A stretch of 64,000 bases of DNA from Acidobacteriota bacterium (GCA_022828085.1 JAJEIY010000031.1:1-64000); one strand, 5' to 3'; counted from the first letter of the stretch, positions 49,088 through 60,100 are shown. Made by a program: numbers and translations. Notes: generated from the sequence alone by a model not told the origin.

Positions 49088-52000
49088 CTACACGTAGAGC
49101 AGGACGCCCCTGGCGGGTTGACCGGTGGCGCGCTCCACCGCCCGGGCGTAGAGAGCGACCTGCCGGCGGTAGCGGGCCTCGGTGGCCTGGAACCCGGGGT
49201 CCTCGGGCGGCCGGGAATCCGTCTTGAAGTCGAGGACGGTCCAGGCGCCCCCGGCGTGCGGCTGGAAGACCAGGTCGGCGACTCCCTCCACCAGGGTCGG
49301 GCCCGAACCGGCGGGAAGGGAGGTGTCCCCGGGGTCTGCGAACGACTCTCCTGCCAGCGCCGATCCGGGTTCGAATCCGTCACCCGGGGACGCACTTCCG
49401 CCGGCATCCTCCGCGGCCGGTTCCAGGTGGAGGAGCGGCAACTCCCGATAACAATTCCCGTGTTCCGCCGCCCGCCGCGCCTCGGCCAGCAGCGGGTGGC
49501 CGAGCGCGGAAGTCACCGCTTTCGCCGCGGCCCGGCCGAGTTCTTCCTCGAGCTCCAGTTCCCGGGCGGCGCGGGCGGCCTCCGCTTCGATCCCGGCCTC
49601 GTCGGCGTCGAAAGGAATCCGCTCGAGGACCCGGTGGACCAGCTCTCCGAACGCGACCCCGGCAGGACGCCCGGAATCCCGCGGCGGCCCTTCCACCCCC
49701 AGTCTCTCGACGTCCACCTCCCGGAGATCGCCGGCGGCTTCCAGCGCGGCGAACGCGGTGGCCGGGATTGCCCGGCGGGTCGGGACCTGCCCGGCGTCGA
49801 TGGCCTGCTGCCGCCGGGCGAGGAAGGCGGCTTCGGCTGCCTTGCCGCCGCCGGAGGCGTCGCCCTCGGCATCCGTCCGGAGCAGGTCCCATAGCGGGCC
49901 GGTTCCCCGCCGGCCGTCCGCTCCGTTCGCGGGGCCCGATCCCCCCGTCCGGGGTGCGATGGCGCCATGTCCGAGCAACGGCTTGAGCCCCGCCGCTACC
50001 GGGGCGAGCAGGCTTTCCTCCGGGAAATCTCCCTCGGATACCGGCGCCGCCAGCAGATCCCGGGCGCGGGTCATCGCGACGTAGAGCAGCCGGTCCAGTT
50101 CGGCGAGGTCCTCCGCCTCCTCGGCCGGCGTTCCCTCGAGCAGGTCCCAGGGAACGATGCCGGCGCCCAGATCGCACGCGTAGAGCCGCTCCGCCGCGTT
50201 CACGATGCGGCTCGCCCGTCCGTGGCGCTGCACGGCCCCGTCGCAGAGCGCCACCACCGGGAACTCGAGGCCCTTGGCGGTATGGGTGGTCATGATCCGC
50301 ACCCCGCGTACGTCCTCGTCGATGGCGTGGGCCGATCCCGCATCCGGATTCTCCGCTTCCGACGCGAGTTGCTCCACGAACCCGCGGAAGGAGAGTCCTC
50401 CGCGCGCCTCGAAGGCGCGGGCCGCCTCGGCAAGCCGGCGGAGGTTCGAGAGCACCTGATCCGGTGAGTTCCAGAAGGCGAAACCGGTCTCCGCGCGGTG
50501 CCTTCCCAGGAGCTGCTGGAGCGTCACCGCGATCGGCTGGTGGGTACGGCGCCGGTGCAGGTCGTAGAGGAACGCCAGCCCGTCCCGGATCGTCCGGTCC
50601 ACCTGTCCCGCGTCGTTGCCGTCATCCAGCTCCAGGAGCCGGGCCCGGGCGGGCCGCAGACGAATCTCGGGATGGCGTTCCCGAAAGAGGAAGAGGTCCT
50701 GGTCCGGGATCGCGAACAGGGGGCCTCTGAGGGTGGCGTAAACGCTCAGCTCGTCCTCGGGGAACTCGACGGCGGTGAGGGCCGCCCGCAGGAACGACAG
50801 CTCGGCGCTGCCGATGTAGGTCTGCACCGCCGCCAGCGAGTGCGGGATGCCGAGGTCCTGAAGGGCGTCGGCATAGGGCTGGGGTACGAGCCGCCGGTAG
50901 GAGCGGAAGCGGCGGAACAACAGGCAGATGTCGCTTGGCTCCACCGGACGCGGCGCCCCGCCGTCGGGCGAGGAGACCTCGAAGCCGCTGTCGAGGAGCC
51001 CACCGACGAAGGCCGCGACCGCCTTTGGCTCCTGCTCCTCGAGGTGTTTGACGTAGGGCGCGTGCGCCAGCCGGATGGCCGCGAGCGCGGGTCCCGGCAT
51101 CGGCTCCCGGGCGGCGTGGAGCGGCACGTAGTCCACCTGCCGGGCGAGACCTCCAAGTCCCGGGCCCGTCTCGAACTTCGGCCCGAGATTCCTGTTCACG
51201 AAGTCGCAGACGCCGGGCACCGAACGGAAGTTCGTGGTCAGCCGAACCTCGGCGGCGCCGCTCGCGAGCAGCCGCTGCTTGACGCGCAGGTAGTGGCCCA
51301 CGTCGGCCCGCCGGAACCGGTAGATGGACTGCTTCGGATCCCCGACCAGGCAGAGCCGGCCGGGACGCGGGACCGCCTCGCCCCAGTCGCCGTCCGGCGG
51401 TTCCCCGGCGGTGAGCAGCAGGACGATCTCCGTCTGCATCGGGTCGGTGTCCTGGTATTCGTCCACCACGAGGTGGCGGAATCGCCCGGCGAGTTCCCGG
51501 CGGACCTCCGCGTGGTCCCGCAGCAGGCTGCGCGTCCGCAGGAGCAGGTCGTCGAAGTCGAGCAGGCCCGCTTTCGCCTTCGCGTTCTCGTAGTCGTCCA
51601 CCAGCCCGCGCAGGTCCTCCCGCAGGAGTGCCGCCAGGTCAGCGTTGCTCTTCTGCTGGAACGCGGCCAGCCGGGTCCGGAACCCGTCCCGCCATCTGCG
51701 CGTGTGGGGGAAGCCGGAAGGCGTGCGGCCGCCATACGCCGGGACCCTCAGCTCCGCGAGCGCCTGCTCGAGCCAGTCCAGGTCCCTTCCGGAGGCGGCT
51801 TCCCGCACCCGGATCTCGCGGGCGAGATCCGCGGCGGCGGCGAGGGAGCGGATCAGCCAGTTGGGTCTCGCCCCCGGCGGGTCCTTCGGGAGCGACCGGT
51901 AGAGCTCCTCGAGCATGAAGAGCGAAGGGACCGGTTCGCGCTCCTCGCCGCCGGGTCGTTCCACCAGCTCCAGGATCGCGGTCTCCGCATCCCAGGCGCG

Positions 52001-52594
52001 CCGCTTCCACGGTGCGTCGAGCGATCGGTAGTCCAGGAGCCGGAGGCCGGCCTGGTGGAGGACGTCGAGCGGACTCACCATCGGGTTCCGGCTGCGGCGC
52101 AGCAGGCGGGCGATTCCCGGTCCCGGCCCCTCGAGCTGCCGGTCCACAAAACGGCGGAACACCCGGTCGAAGAAGGCCCGCTGCTCGGCGTCCGTCAGGA
52201 TCTGGAAGTCGGGATCCACCCCCGCCTCGATCGGGCGCTCCCGCAGGATGGTGGCGCAGAAGGCATGGATGGTCCCGATGGACGCCTCCTCGATCTGGGA
52301 CAGCGCGGCTTCGAGCCGCGGTCCCGCGGCCGCTTCCTCCGGGCCTTCCGCCGCCTCCCCGATCCGGGACTCGAGGCCTTGCCGGATCCTGAGCCGCAGT
52401 TCGCCGGCGGCTTTCTCCGTGAAGGTGATCGCGGCGATCTGCCCGATCCGGGCGGTGCCGGCGGCCACCATTTCGACCACCCTGCCGACGACCGACGTGG
52501 TCTTTCCGGTGCCGGCCGCCGCCTCCACGATCAGCGTGGTGTCATGGTCCCGGCGGATGCGCTCCCGGGCCGCGGCGTCCGGAAGCGCGTTCAC
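49088..52594 (-). CDS. addA: UvrD-like helicase-nuclease, AddA type
   Basis: A 1168-residue superfamily 1 helicase with a C-terminal RecB-type nuclease, as in the AddAB/AdnAB double-strand-break repair complex. Helicase motifs in order: Walker A EAAAGTGKTTSVVGR at 24-38, AITFTEKAAGELRLRIRQ, VVDEYQDTDPMQ, LVGDPKQSIYRFRRAD, TTNFRSVPG, MTTHTAKGLEFPVVAL and LLYVAMTRARD. Nuclease: FGELVHRVLERI, then GVADLVF and VLDFKTDS (PD-(D/E)xK). GTG 52594 overlaps the stop of the partner gene (GTGA). Confidence 0.93.
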   Translation of the reverse strand: MNALPDAAARERIRRDHDTTLIVEAAAGTGKTTSVVGRVVEMVAAGTARIGQIAAITFTEKAAGELRLRIRQGLESRIGEAAEGPEEAAAGPRLEAALSQIEEASIGTIHAFCATILRERPIEAGVDPDFQILTDAEQRAFFDRVFRRFVDRQLEGPGPGIARLLRRSRNPMVSPLDVLHQAGLRLLDYRSLDAPWKRRAWDAETAILELVERPGGEEREPVPSLFMLEELYRSLPKDPPGARPNWLIRSLAAAADLAREIRVREAASGRDLDWLEQALAELRVPAYGGRTPSGFPHTRRWRDGFRTRLAAFQQKSNADLAALLREDLRGLVDDYENAKAKAGLLDFDDLLLRTRSLLRDHAEVRRELAGRFRHLVVDEYQDTDPMQTEIVLLLTAGEPPDGDWGEAVPRPGRLCLVGDPKQSIYRFRRADVGHYLRVKQRLLASGAAEVRLTTNFRSVPGVCDFVNRNLGPKFETGPGLGGLARQVDYVPLHAAREPMPGPALAAIRLAHAPYVKHLEEQEPKAVAAFVGGLLDSGFEVSSPDGGAPRPVEPSDICLLFRRFRSYRRLVPQPYADALQDLGIPHSLAAVQTYIGSAELSFLRAALTAVEFPEDELSVYATLRGPLFAIPDQDLFLFRERHPEIRLRPARARLLELDDGNDAGQVDRTIRDGLAFLYDLHRRRTHQPIAVTLQQLLGRHRAETGFAFWNSPDQVLSNLRRLAEAARAFEARGGLSFRGFVEQLASEAENPDAGSAHAIDEDVRGVRIMTTHTAKGLEFPVVALCDGAVQRHGRASRIVNAAERLYACDLGAGIVPWDLLEGTPAEEAEDLAELDRLLYVAMTRARDLLAAPVSEGDFPEESLLAPVAAGLKPLLGHGAIAPRTGGSGPANGADGRRGTGPLWDLLRTDAEGDASGGGKAAEAAFLARRQQAIDAGQVPTRRAIPATAFAALEAAGDLREVDVERLGVEGPPRDSGRPAGVAFGELVHRVLERIPFDADEAGIEAEAARAARELELEEELGRAAAKAVTSALGHPLLAEARRAAEHGNCYRELPLLHLEPAAEDAGGSASPGDGFEPGSALAGESFADPGDTSLPAGSGPTLVEGVADLVFQPHAGGAWTVLDFKTDSRPPEDPGFQATEARYRRQVALYARAVERATGQPARGVLLYV

Positions 52595-55500
52595 GGCAGA
52601 CTCCGGATCCCGGCGACATCGTCGAGGGCGGCGGCGAACCCGGGCCGGGCCTTCGTCCGCGCGTAACCCGCGGGCCGCGGTCCGCAAACCGGCAGGTAGT
52701 CGCAGTAGTCGCACACCCGGTAGCCGACCCCCGGGTTCGGCAGGGCGGGGAAGCGTCCGCCCTGGACCGCCCGGTCGAGTCCCGCGACGAACGACTCGAA
52801 GACCGCCCGCGAGTCCTCGCTCGCCGCGTCCACCTCGGTTTCGAGGTAGGCGCCGCGGACCGTCGCGTAGTAGAGCCGGCCCGAGGCCGCGGGCGATCCG
52901 GACAGCGCCTCGTAGGCCAGGGCGTAGAGGAGTGGCTGCAGCGCCCGGCCGCCGAACAGGATGCTCTGGGTGTCGGTGGTCTCGATCGAGGCGCGTCCGG
53001 TCTTGTAATCCGTAATCTGCACGGTTCCGTCGGAGCGCCGCTCCACGACGTCGATGGACCCGTGGAGCCGGAGCCCGCCGGGAAGCACCGCCGCCTCCGT
53101 CCGGCTGGCCGGGTCGGCGGGTTGTCGCGCCCCCATGCCGAAGGTGAGCTCGTTCGCCAGGGGGACGCGGCCGGTCTCGGCGTACCGCTGCAGGAAGCCG
53201 CGCAGGTCGCCGAGCAGCCCGTCCATCTGGTCGCGCCAGACGCGCTCGATCGCGGGCGCGACCCGCTCGCGCACGTCGGCCTCCACCCGCCGGAAGATCT
53301 CCGTCAGCAGCTCGAACGCCTCGTCGAGCCGTTCGCTCCGGAGCGGGGCCAACCCGCGTTGCCGGAATTCCCGTCCCAGGTGGAAGAACACGTCGTGCAG
53401 GAGGGAACCGCGGGTGAGGGGGTCCAGGTGGATCAGCGCCTCGGGACGTTCGACCGGCCGCAGCCGGACGAGGTTCTTGAGAAAGAACTGATAGGGGCAG
53501 GCGGCGTACGCCTCGAGGCCGGTCGCCGAAAAGGAACGGTTCCCGGGACGGTGCCGTTCCAGCGCCTCCAGCGCGGCCTGGTTCGGGTTCAGGAAGCCGT
53601 CGGGAGACTGCCACTTCCACTGCTGGCGCATGTACTCCTGGCGAAGGGCGCGCGCCAGACCCGGATCGGAGAGCAGATACGCCGCCGTTCCCGCGTCCCC
53701 GGCGCGGGCCTCCGGCCTGCCGAGCGCCGACGCGACCTGCGCGAGATCGAACTCGCGCCGGTCGATCGCGAGCGACGCGTCGCGGGGAGCGCGAATCCCG
53801 CGCACCACCTTGCTCTCCCGGCCCGCCCGGGAACGGATTTCGGCGAGCGTCGGAATCTCCCCGAGACCCGCCCGGAACGTTTCCGCCAGGTAGTACGACG
53901 GCACCTGGGGACGGCCCTCGACGAGGTTCAGCGAGGAATAGCTGAGCGTGAGTCTCCGGGTGGCCGCGCCGATCCCGATCCGTAGCCGCAGGCGCTCGCG
54001 CCCGGCGAGGTCGGAACGGACCGGCAAGTCCGGAGAAAGCGCCTCGCGGTTCCGGTCGAGGAGCATCGGATCCTCGCGAAGCACCCGGGGGAACGCGCGT
54101 TCGGACAGTCCCGGAACGGCCACCACGTCGAAGGCGAGCCCGCGCGCGGCCTCGATGGGCCCTACCCAGACCCGGCCGTAGCGGCTGCCCCGGGAGCGGG
54201 TGACGACCTCGGCGAGCCGCCTGACGAGGCTGTCCCGCACTTCTTCGAGGGTGACCTCGGTGACGTCCCGCATCGGGTCCATTTCCGCCAGGCAGTCGAC
54301 GACTCCCTGGGGATGGAGCAGGGCGGCCCGGGCCAGTCCTTCGAGGTGACGCGTCCACTCGGAATAGCTCGCGTGCGGGGAGGGGAGGGCCGCCAGCCGG
54401 CGGAGGATGGGAAGGGCGGTCTCCGTCAATCGCCGGAGGTCCTCCTGGCGCAGCCGGAGGTGCTCCCGCCTGGCGTCATCCGCTTCCGCCTCTTCGTCCT
54501 GCCGCAGCCGGTCCGCGAAGCGGGCGAGGCGCCTTTCCCAGCGGTCGAGACCCCCGATGACCTCGGAATCCAGGATGAGACGCTCCCAGCGGCGGGGCGC
54601 CACGAAACCCGGAACATCCGTCGCGCTGCCTTGTGCAGCATCGGTCCCGGGGTCCGCCGCCGGTGCGGCCGGGGTCTCCCCGAGCGAGAGGTATTCGGCG
54701 AACCGCGTCGCGGAGAGCCCTTCCCGGGCGCAGTCGAGGAGGACGACAAAGGCCCGCCCGGCCGGATGCGGCCGCCGGGCGCCGGCATCGAAGAATGCGG
54801 GAATCCCGGCGCGCCCGAAGGCTTCCTGAAACGCCGAGGCCTGGCCCGCGGGCTCGGGGAGGAGGACGGCCATCCGGTCGAAGGGAACACCTTCGCCTGC
54901 CTCGGCGAGAAACGCGCGGGCGTGCTCGATGGCCTCCGCGGCGGTTCCGGGCGCCGCGATCACGCTGAGCCCGCGGCGCTCCCGGTCGGGGCCGGGCCGC
55001 CGGGTGGCGAACAGATGGCGTTGCGCGGAAGCCACCGCATCCTCGGGCTCCGCGTCCCCGGAGCCCGGTTCGGCTGCCGGAGACGGCACGGCGCCCAGCG
55101 CGAGAGCGGCTTTCTCGGTCGCGGTGTCCCCCTCGGGCAGCGTCAGGAACACCTCCGGGGCCGCTGCCGTGAGGGCGCCGGTGAAGCGGCGCGCCGCGCG
55201 GTCCCAGAGCGGAACGTCCAGCAGGAGGAGCGGCAGCCCTGCCGGGGGACCGGCGCCGCCCTCGATCCGGCGGGTGGCGGCGGCGAACGTTTCCGCCCGG
55301 TCGGCGAGGCGCGTTTCGGCCAGCGTTTCCGCGTAGGCGCCGTAAAGCGCCGCGAGGCCGTCGTCCCGGCCGGCCAGCCGGTCGGCGCCGACGCCTGCCA
55401 GCCGCAGTTCGTCGAACGTGGAGGCGAGCCGGACGGCGAGCCCCGGACCCTCGGCCGCTTCGCCGAAGCGTCCGAGCGCTCCCTGCCGGCGCGCCCGGTG

Positions 55501-55797
55501 GATGACCCGGACCACCGCCGCGAGTCTCGCGGCGGGGGTCAGTGGCCTGAGCCCGCGCGCCGCCAGCTCGGAGCGGGCGAGATCCTGGGCGAGGACGAAC
55601 AGACCGAAGCGGAAGGCGCCGAAGAGCGCGCCGGAGGCGCCCCTCGTCTCTGCCGCCCCGTGGACCATCCGGTCCGCGGCGTGGCGGTTGGGCGCGACGA
55701 CGAGGAACGGCTGCTGCGCGCCGAGTTCCTCGAGGAACCGGCGGGCCGCCGTGATCCGTACCGCCGCCCGCGGGCTCTTGGCGAATCGCTTCCGCAC
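52591..55797 (-). CDS. addB: PD-(D/E)XK nuclease with inactive helicase-like region, AddB type
   Basis: About 1068 residues; partner of AddA. The N-terminal half has a helicase-like layout but no Walker A (PFLVVAPNRHAADRMVHG where a P-loop would be). The C-terminal part has RecB-type nuclease residues: AYAACPYQFFLKN, LTRGSLLHDVFFH, LHGSIDVV and ITDYKTGRAS. Cysteines ACPYQF plus CDYCDYLPVC (C-x2-C-x5-C) match the AddB 4Fe-4S cluster. The frame opens at TTG 55827; GTG 55797 is preferred because TAGGGT ends 7 bases before it and there is no Shine-Dalgarno for the TTG. GTG 55806 is also possible. Confidence 0.88.
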   Translation of the reverse strand: MRKRFAKSPRAAVRITAARRFLEELGAQQPFLVVAPNRHAADRMVHGAAETRGASGALFGAFRFGLFVLAQDLARSELAARGLRPLTPAARLAAVVRVIHRARRQGALGRFGEAAEGPGLAVRLASTFDELRLAGVGADRLAGRDDGLAALYGAYAETLAETRLADRAETFAAATRRIEGGAGPPAGLPLLLLDVPLWDRAARRFTGALTAAAPEVFLTLPEGDTATEKAALALGAVPSPAAEPGSGDAEPEDAVASAQRHLFATRRPGPDRERRGLSVIAAPGTAAEAIEHARAFLAEAGEGVPFDRMAVLLPEPAGQASAFQEAFGRAGIPAFFDAGARRPHPAGRAFVVLLDCAREGLSATRFAEYLSLGETPAAPAADPGTDAAQGSATDVPGFVAPRRWERLILDSEVIGGLDRWERRLARFADRLRQDEEAEADDARREHLRLRQEDLRRLTETALPILRRLAALPSPHASYSEWTRHLEGLARAALLHPQGVVDCLAEMDPMRDVTEVTLEEVRDSLVRRLAEVVTRSRGSRYGRVWVGPIEAARGLAFDVVAVPGLSERAFPRVLREDPMLLDRNREALSPDLPVRSDLAGRERLRLRIGIGAATRRLTLSYSSLNLVEGRPQVPSYYLAETFRAGLGEIPTLAEIRSRAGRESKVVRGIRAPRDASLAIDRREFDLAQVASALGRPEARAGDAGTAAYLLSDPGLARALRQEYMRQQWKWQSPDGFLNPNQAALEALERHRPGNRSFSATGLEAYAACPYQFFLKNLVRLRPVERPEALIHLDPLTRGSLLHDVFFHLGREFRQRGLAPLRSERLDEAFELLTEIFRRVEADVRERVAPAIERVWRDQMDGLLGDLRGFLQRYAETGRVPLANELTFGMGARQPADPASRTEAAVLPGGLRLHGSIDVVERRSDGTVQITDYKTGRASIETTDTQSILFGGRALQPLLYALAYEALSGSPAASGRLYYATVRGAYLETEVDAASEDSRAVFESFVAGLDRAVQGGRFPALPNPGVGYRVCDYCDYLPVCGPRPAGYARTKARPGFAAALDDVAGIRSLP

Positions 55798-55804
55798 GGT
55801 CCTC

Positions 55805-55810
55805 ACCCTA
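55805..55810 (-). promoter_or_regulatory. -10 element of the addBA operon, leaderless spacing
   Basis: TAGGGT on the minus strand ends 7 bases before GTG 55797. No -35 is evident. Confidence 0.35.
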
Positions 55811-55863
55811 GGATCGAAACGCGACAAATCCTGTCGGGGAAGCGGGCGCCGCCTCCGGATCGG

Positions 55864-57078
55864 CTACCAGGTCTGGGTTTCGTCGGAATGCAGTTTCGGT
55901 GGCAGGCGGTAGGAGATCAGCGGATCGCGCAGTTGCGAGTTGTCCACGAGCGCGGTGAACCGGTCGACTTTCGCCTTCGCTTCCCAGCGCGGCACCAGGC
56001 TGCGCAAGCGCCTTGCCAGGCGGCGCTTGTTCCGGAGGTAGAAGAGCAGCCCCCGGGTGGATTGGGGCGGGTAGTTGAGCTTGTCCGCCAGCTCGTCGCC
56101 GATCAGGGCGCGGGACACGCGATACACATAGTCGGCGAGATGCTGGCGCTCCCGGGGCTTCCGGATGCCGATCACCACCGGCGCGGAATTGACCAGGGCG
56201 TTCGCCATCACGATGCCCTCGATCGTCGGCCGCGGCTCGCAGGCGATGGCAACCCGGCAGAGCTCGAGCGCCTCCGCCTCGCTCGTGAACAGGATCGTTT
56301 CCGGAACGCCCATCAGGTGCGCCGAGTAGCGCCAGATCTGGACGAACGCCTCCCGTTCTTCCCGGGTCGGCTCGGCTCCGAGTCTCATCGCCGCCTCGAG
56401 CACCCGCGCCGAGAAGTTGGCGGCGGCCAGCGAAACGTGCCCGATATGGATCGGCGTCCCGACCTCCGCCTCGTCCCACTCGTCGGATCTCCTGAGGTGA
56501 TACCGCACCTGGGCGTGGATAAGCCGGATCCTCACGCTCAGCTTCCAGCCCTCGCCCTGGCGTTCGAGACCCCCCGGGATCGTGATCTCGATGAGTTGGC
56601 GGATGTTCTGGCGGAGACGCCGGACCCCGTGGTCCGTCAGCCTTCCGGTGGTGAAGAACGACTTGCTGATGAGGGTCGTGAAGCCCCAGACGATGCTCGA
56701 GCCGACCAGCGCCTGGACGTAGAGGTCCGAATCGGCGTGAAAGGCCCGGCAACCCGGATAGACCGCCTTCGAATCGAACCAGTCGGGCTGGATGGAACTG
56801 GATTCGATGAGTTCCCGGAGTTCCGCCGGCGCGTCCCGGAAGCCGGCCTCGTCCTCCTCCATCCCCGCCGTGATGATCTCGTGGATCCGTTTCTGGGGCA
56901 GGTCCACCATGGACTCGATCGCCGCATCGGCGAGCGGGTCCCCCTTCGTGGTGTGCTCGATGTACCGGTGCGCCAACTCCGGATCGTTCCAGCGCGCCCT
57001 CTCGTAGCCGGTGCGGTACGCGGACGGAACAAGGACCTCCGGAGGTTGCGGCGCGAATCGCTCCTGGCGCGTGGACAT
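55864..57078 (-). CDS. MpaB/DUF2236-family oxygenase-like protein
   Basis: A 404-residue all-helical protein of the DUF2236 family, which includes the heme-dependent rubber oxygenase Lcp and the oxygenase MpaB. Visible landmarks: VYPGCRAFHADSDLYVQALVGSSIVWGFTTLIS-type core near 105-130, RLTDHGVRRLRQ near 145, RIRLIHAQVRYHLRR near 180 (the conserved RxxxHAxV helix) and HVSLAAANFSARVLEAAMRLG near 215. No signal peptide. ATG 57078 follows a 9-bp repeat tract through which the frame also runs in an S-V-G pattern, so an N-terminal extension is possible. Function unassigned. Confidence 0.8.
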   Translation of the reverse strand: MSTRQERFAPQPPEVLVPSAYRTGYERARWNDPELAHRYIEHTTKGDPLADAAIESMVDLPQKRIHEIITAGMEEDEAGFRDAPAELRELIESSSIQPDWFDSKAVYPGCRAFHADSDLYVQALVGSSIVWGFTTLISKSFFTTGRLTDHGVRRLRQNIRQLIEITIPGGLERQGEGWKLSVRIRLIHAQVRYHLRRSDEWDEAEVGTPIHIGHVSLAAANFSARVLEAAMRLGAEPTREEREAFVQIWRYSAHLMGVPETILFTSEAEALELCRVAIACEPRPTIEGIVMANALVNSAPVVIGIRKPRERQHLADYVYRVSRALIGDELADKLNYPPQSTRGLLFYLRNKRRLARRLRSLVPRWEAKAKVDRFTALVDNSQLRDPLISYRLPPKLHSDETQTW

Positions 57079-57084
57079 GCAATG

Positions 57085-57144
57085 ACCGACCGAACCGACC
57101 GTACCCACCGAACCGATCGAACCGACCGAACGAACCGGGCGAAC
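57085..57144. repeat. Imperfect 9-bp tandem repeat between the RND and DUF2236 genes
   Basis: About six units of ACCGACCGA with variations (ACCGACCGT, ACCCACCGA, ACCGATCGA, ACGAACCGG) fill the gap. On the minus strand each unit is three codons (Ser-Val-Gly), in frame with the DUF2236 gene, from GTG 57108 onward. Confidence 0.8.
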
Positions 57145-57145
57145 T

Positions 57146-60100
57146 CTATACCTGACGCGTTCCCACGATAACCCTGGCGGTGGTCGGACCGGGTTCGCGC
57201 GGGCTTTCCCCGGTCGGCAACGATCTCCTGCCCCGCAGCAACAGGGCGGCGTCGTCGCCCAGGCTGTAGAGCGCGGGAACGATGAGGAGCGTCACCAGAG
57301 TGGCGAAGGCGACCCCGAAGGCGAGCGAAGCGGCCATCGGGATGAGGAACTGCGCCTGGATGCTGCGCTCGGCCATCAGCGGAGCGAGGCCGGCGCAGGT
57401 GGTCACCGAGGTCAGGATGATGGGCCGGAACCGGAGGGGGCCGGCCGCGAGGACCGCCTCCCGGGTGGGCATCCCGGCGCGGCGCTCCCGGTTGATGAAA
57501 TCCAGCAGCACCAGGGCGTCGTTCACCACGATCCCGACGAGCGGCACCATGCCGAAGAAACTGGGAATCGAGAACGGCACCCCCATGATCAGGTGGCCGA
57601 AAATGGCCCCTGCGAGCCCGAAGGGCACTGCCGCCATGATGACGAAGGGTTGTGTCCACGAGGAGAGCGGCACCGCGAGCAGCGCGTAGATGAGGATGAG
57701 CGCCAGCAGCACGTTCTGCTGGAGAGCCTCCAGGGTCTCCGCCTGATCGCCGGCCAGTCCGACGACGTCGAATCGCAGGTCGGGATACCCGTTCCCGAGA
57801 TCGGGAAGCACCCGCGCCTGGACATCGGCCAGCACCGCCCCGGCGGAGGCGACCCGGGGGTCCACGTTCGTGTGGACGGTGATCGCCCGCGCCCCGTCCA
57901 CGCGCCGGATTGCCGCCAGCTTCTCGGCGCGCGCGAGTTCGGCAACCTCCCCGATGGGAGCCACCCCGCCGTCCGCACGCCGGACCCGCATCCCGGTCAC
58001 GTCTTCGGGCCGGGTGCGGCCCGATTCCGGGTAGCGCAGGAGCACACGGATTTCATCGCGTCCCCGCTGGATCCGCTGCACTTCCTCGCCGTAGAACGCC
58101 TGGCGCAACTGGCGTCCGAATTCGCCGGCGCCGATCCCGATCCCGGCCCCGCCGGAACGGACGCGCGCCACCAGTTCGGGAGCGCTGCCGTCCCAGTCGT
58201 CCCGCACCGCGCTGACTCCCCCGTACTCGCGGAGGAGCGTCTGCAGGCCCGCCGACGCCTCGTGCAACGCCTCCATGTCGTCTCCGCTGATCCGGATCGA
58301 GATGTCCGCCTCCTCGCCCAGGATCGACGTCAGGACCGTCACCTCGCCGCCGTGCGGAAGCGTGCCGGTGAGGCCGCGCAGCCGGTCGCCGATCCCCCGG
58401 GCGGTGAATCCGGCCCGCTGCTCGGCGGGAATGAGTTCGAGCACCACCTGGCCGATGGTGGTTCCGGACCCGGCCAGCGCTCCCCCGATGGCTCCTCCCG
58501 GGCCGAAGGGAAGCTGCTGGCCGGAGAGCGCCGTCAGGTTCCGCTGCGGGTCCACGCCGTACTCGGCGCGGACCTCTTCGCGGATCCGGACGATCGCGGC
58601 CTCGACCTCTCCGACGACTTCCGCCGTGGCGTTCGCCGAGGAACCGGGCGGGAGCGAGACCTGCACGGTGATCACGTCGCTGTCGAACGGCGGCGTGGTC
58701 TCCACCGGCACCCAGCCGCCGCCCAGGAGGCCCAGGGACAGCGCCAGCGACAGGATCCCGAGGGCCACCGTCGCGAGCCGGTTCCTGAGCGACCAGCCCA
58801 GCGCCGGGCGGTAGAGGACGTCGATGCTCCAGTCGAGAGCGCCCTGGAAACCTGCCCGGATCCGGGCGAGCCGGCGGCTCGGCCGCACCCCGAGCCCCCC
58901 GTGCGCCATGTGGTGGGGAAGGATCCAGGCGGCGTCCACCAGCGAGAAGGCGAGTACCGGGATGACGATGCGGGGAAGGGTGCCCATGAGGTCGCCCCAG
59001 ATGCCGGGGAGGCCCAGCAGCGGCCCGAACGCCGCCATGGTCGTCAGAACCCCGAAGGAGGCGGGGAAGAGGACCTGGCGCACGCCCCTGACGGCCGCGG
59101 CTTCCACCCCCGTCTTCGCGAGGGAGACGTGGCGCTGCACGTTCTCGCCCACCACGATCGCGTCGTCCACCACGATCCCGAGGGTCAGGATGAACCCGAA
59201 CAGGCTGAACATGTTCACGGTCACCCCGAGTCCGGGCATCATCAGGAAGGCGCCGAAGAAGGCCACCGGGAGTCCGGCGGCGGTCCAGACCGCGAGACGG
59301 CTCGACAGGGTGAAGAAGAGAACGAGGAAGATGAGGGCCAGGCCCTGCAGCCCGTTCCGGACGAGGACGTCCATGCGGCTCTCGAAGAGCTGCCAGGCGT
59401 CGAACCAGGGAGTCACCGAGAGCCCCTCCGGCATGCCTCGTTCGATCTCGCGGACTTCGGCGTGGACGGCCTCCGCAGTCTCGAGGAGCCGGGCGCCGCT
59501 CGCGAGCATGACCTCGAGGAGCGCCGCGGGCTCCCCGTTCATGCGCGCCGTCCGCTGCACGTCCGCGAAACCATCGGTGACGACGGCGACGTCTCCGACC
59601 GTGACGACGCCGCCGCCGGGCGCGGCGATCAGGGGAATCCGGGCGAAGTCCTCCCCGGTGACCGCTTCCGCCTCGGTGCTGACCCGCAACTCGCCGCTGT
59701 CGGAACGGATCGAGCCGCCCGGGACGTCCGCCGAACCCCGGCGGATCGCCATCGCAACCTGGTCGAACGTCAGCCCGAATCGGGTGAGGACGTCCTCCGA
59801 AACCTCGATCGAGATCTCGTAGTCCCTCCCCGAGGCGATCTCCACCGTCGCCACCCCGGGGATGGGGGTGAGCGCGTCCCGGACGCGGTGCGCCGCCTCG
59901 GTGAGGCTCCGTTCGTCGGCGTCCCCGTGGACCGCGATCCGCAGCAGCAGCGGATCCACCCGCACCTCCGCGATCACCGGTTCCTCGGCGTCCGCCGGCA
60001 GGGTCGTGAGGGACTCCACCCGTTCCCGGATCTCGTCGCTCACGCTCCGGAAATCGGCCCAGCGTTCCACCTCGACGGTGAGCACGCCGACCCCCTCGGT

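Noticed and set aside
57085-57144. Tandem array as a possible CRISPR
   Set aside because: Units are 9 bp with no spacers between them.
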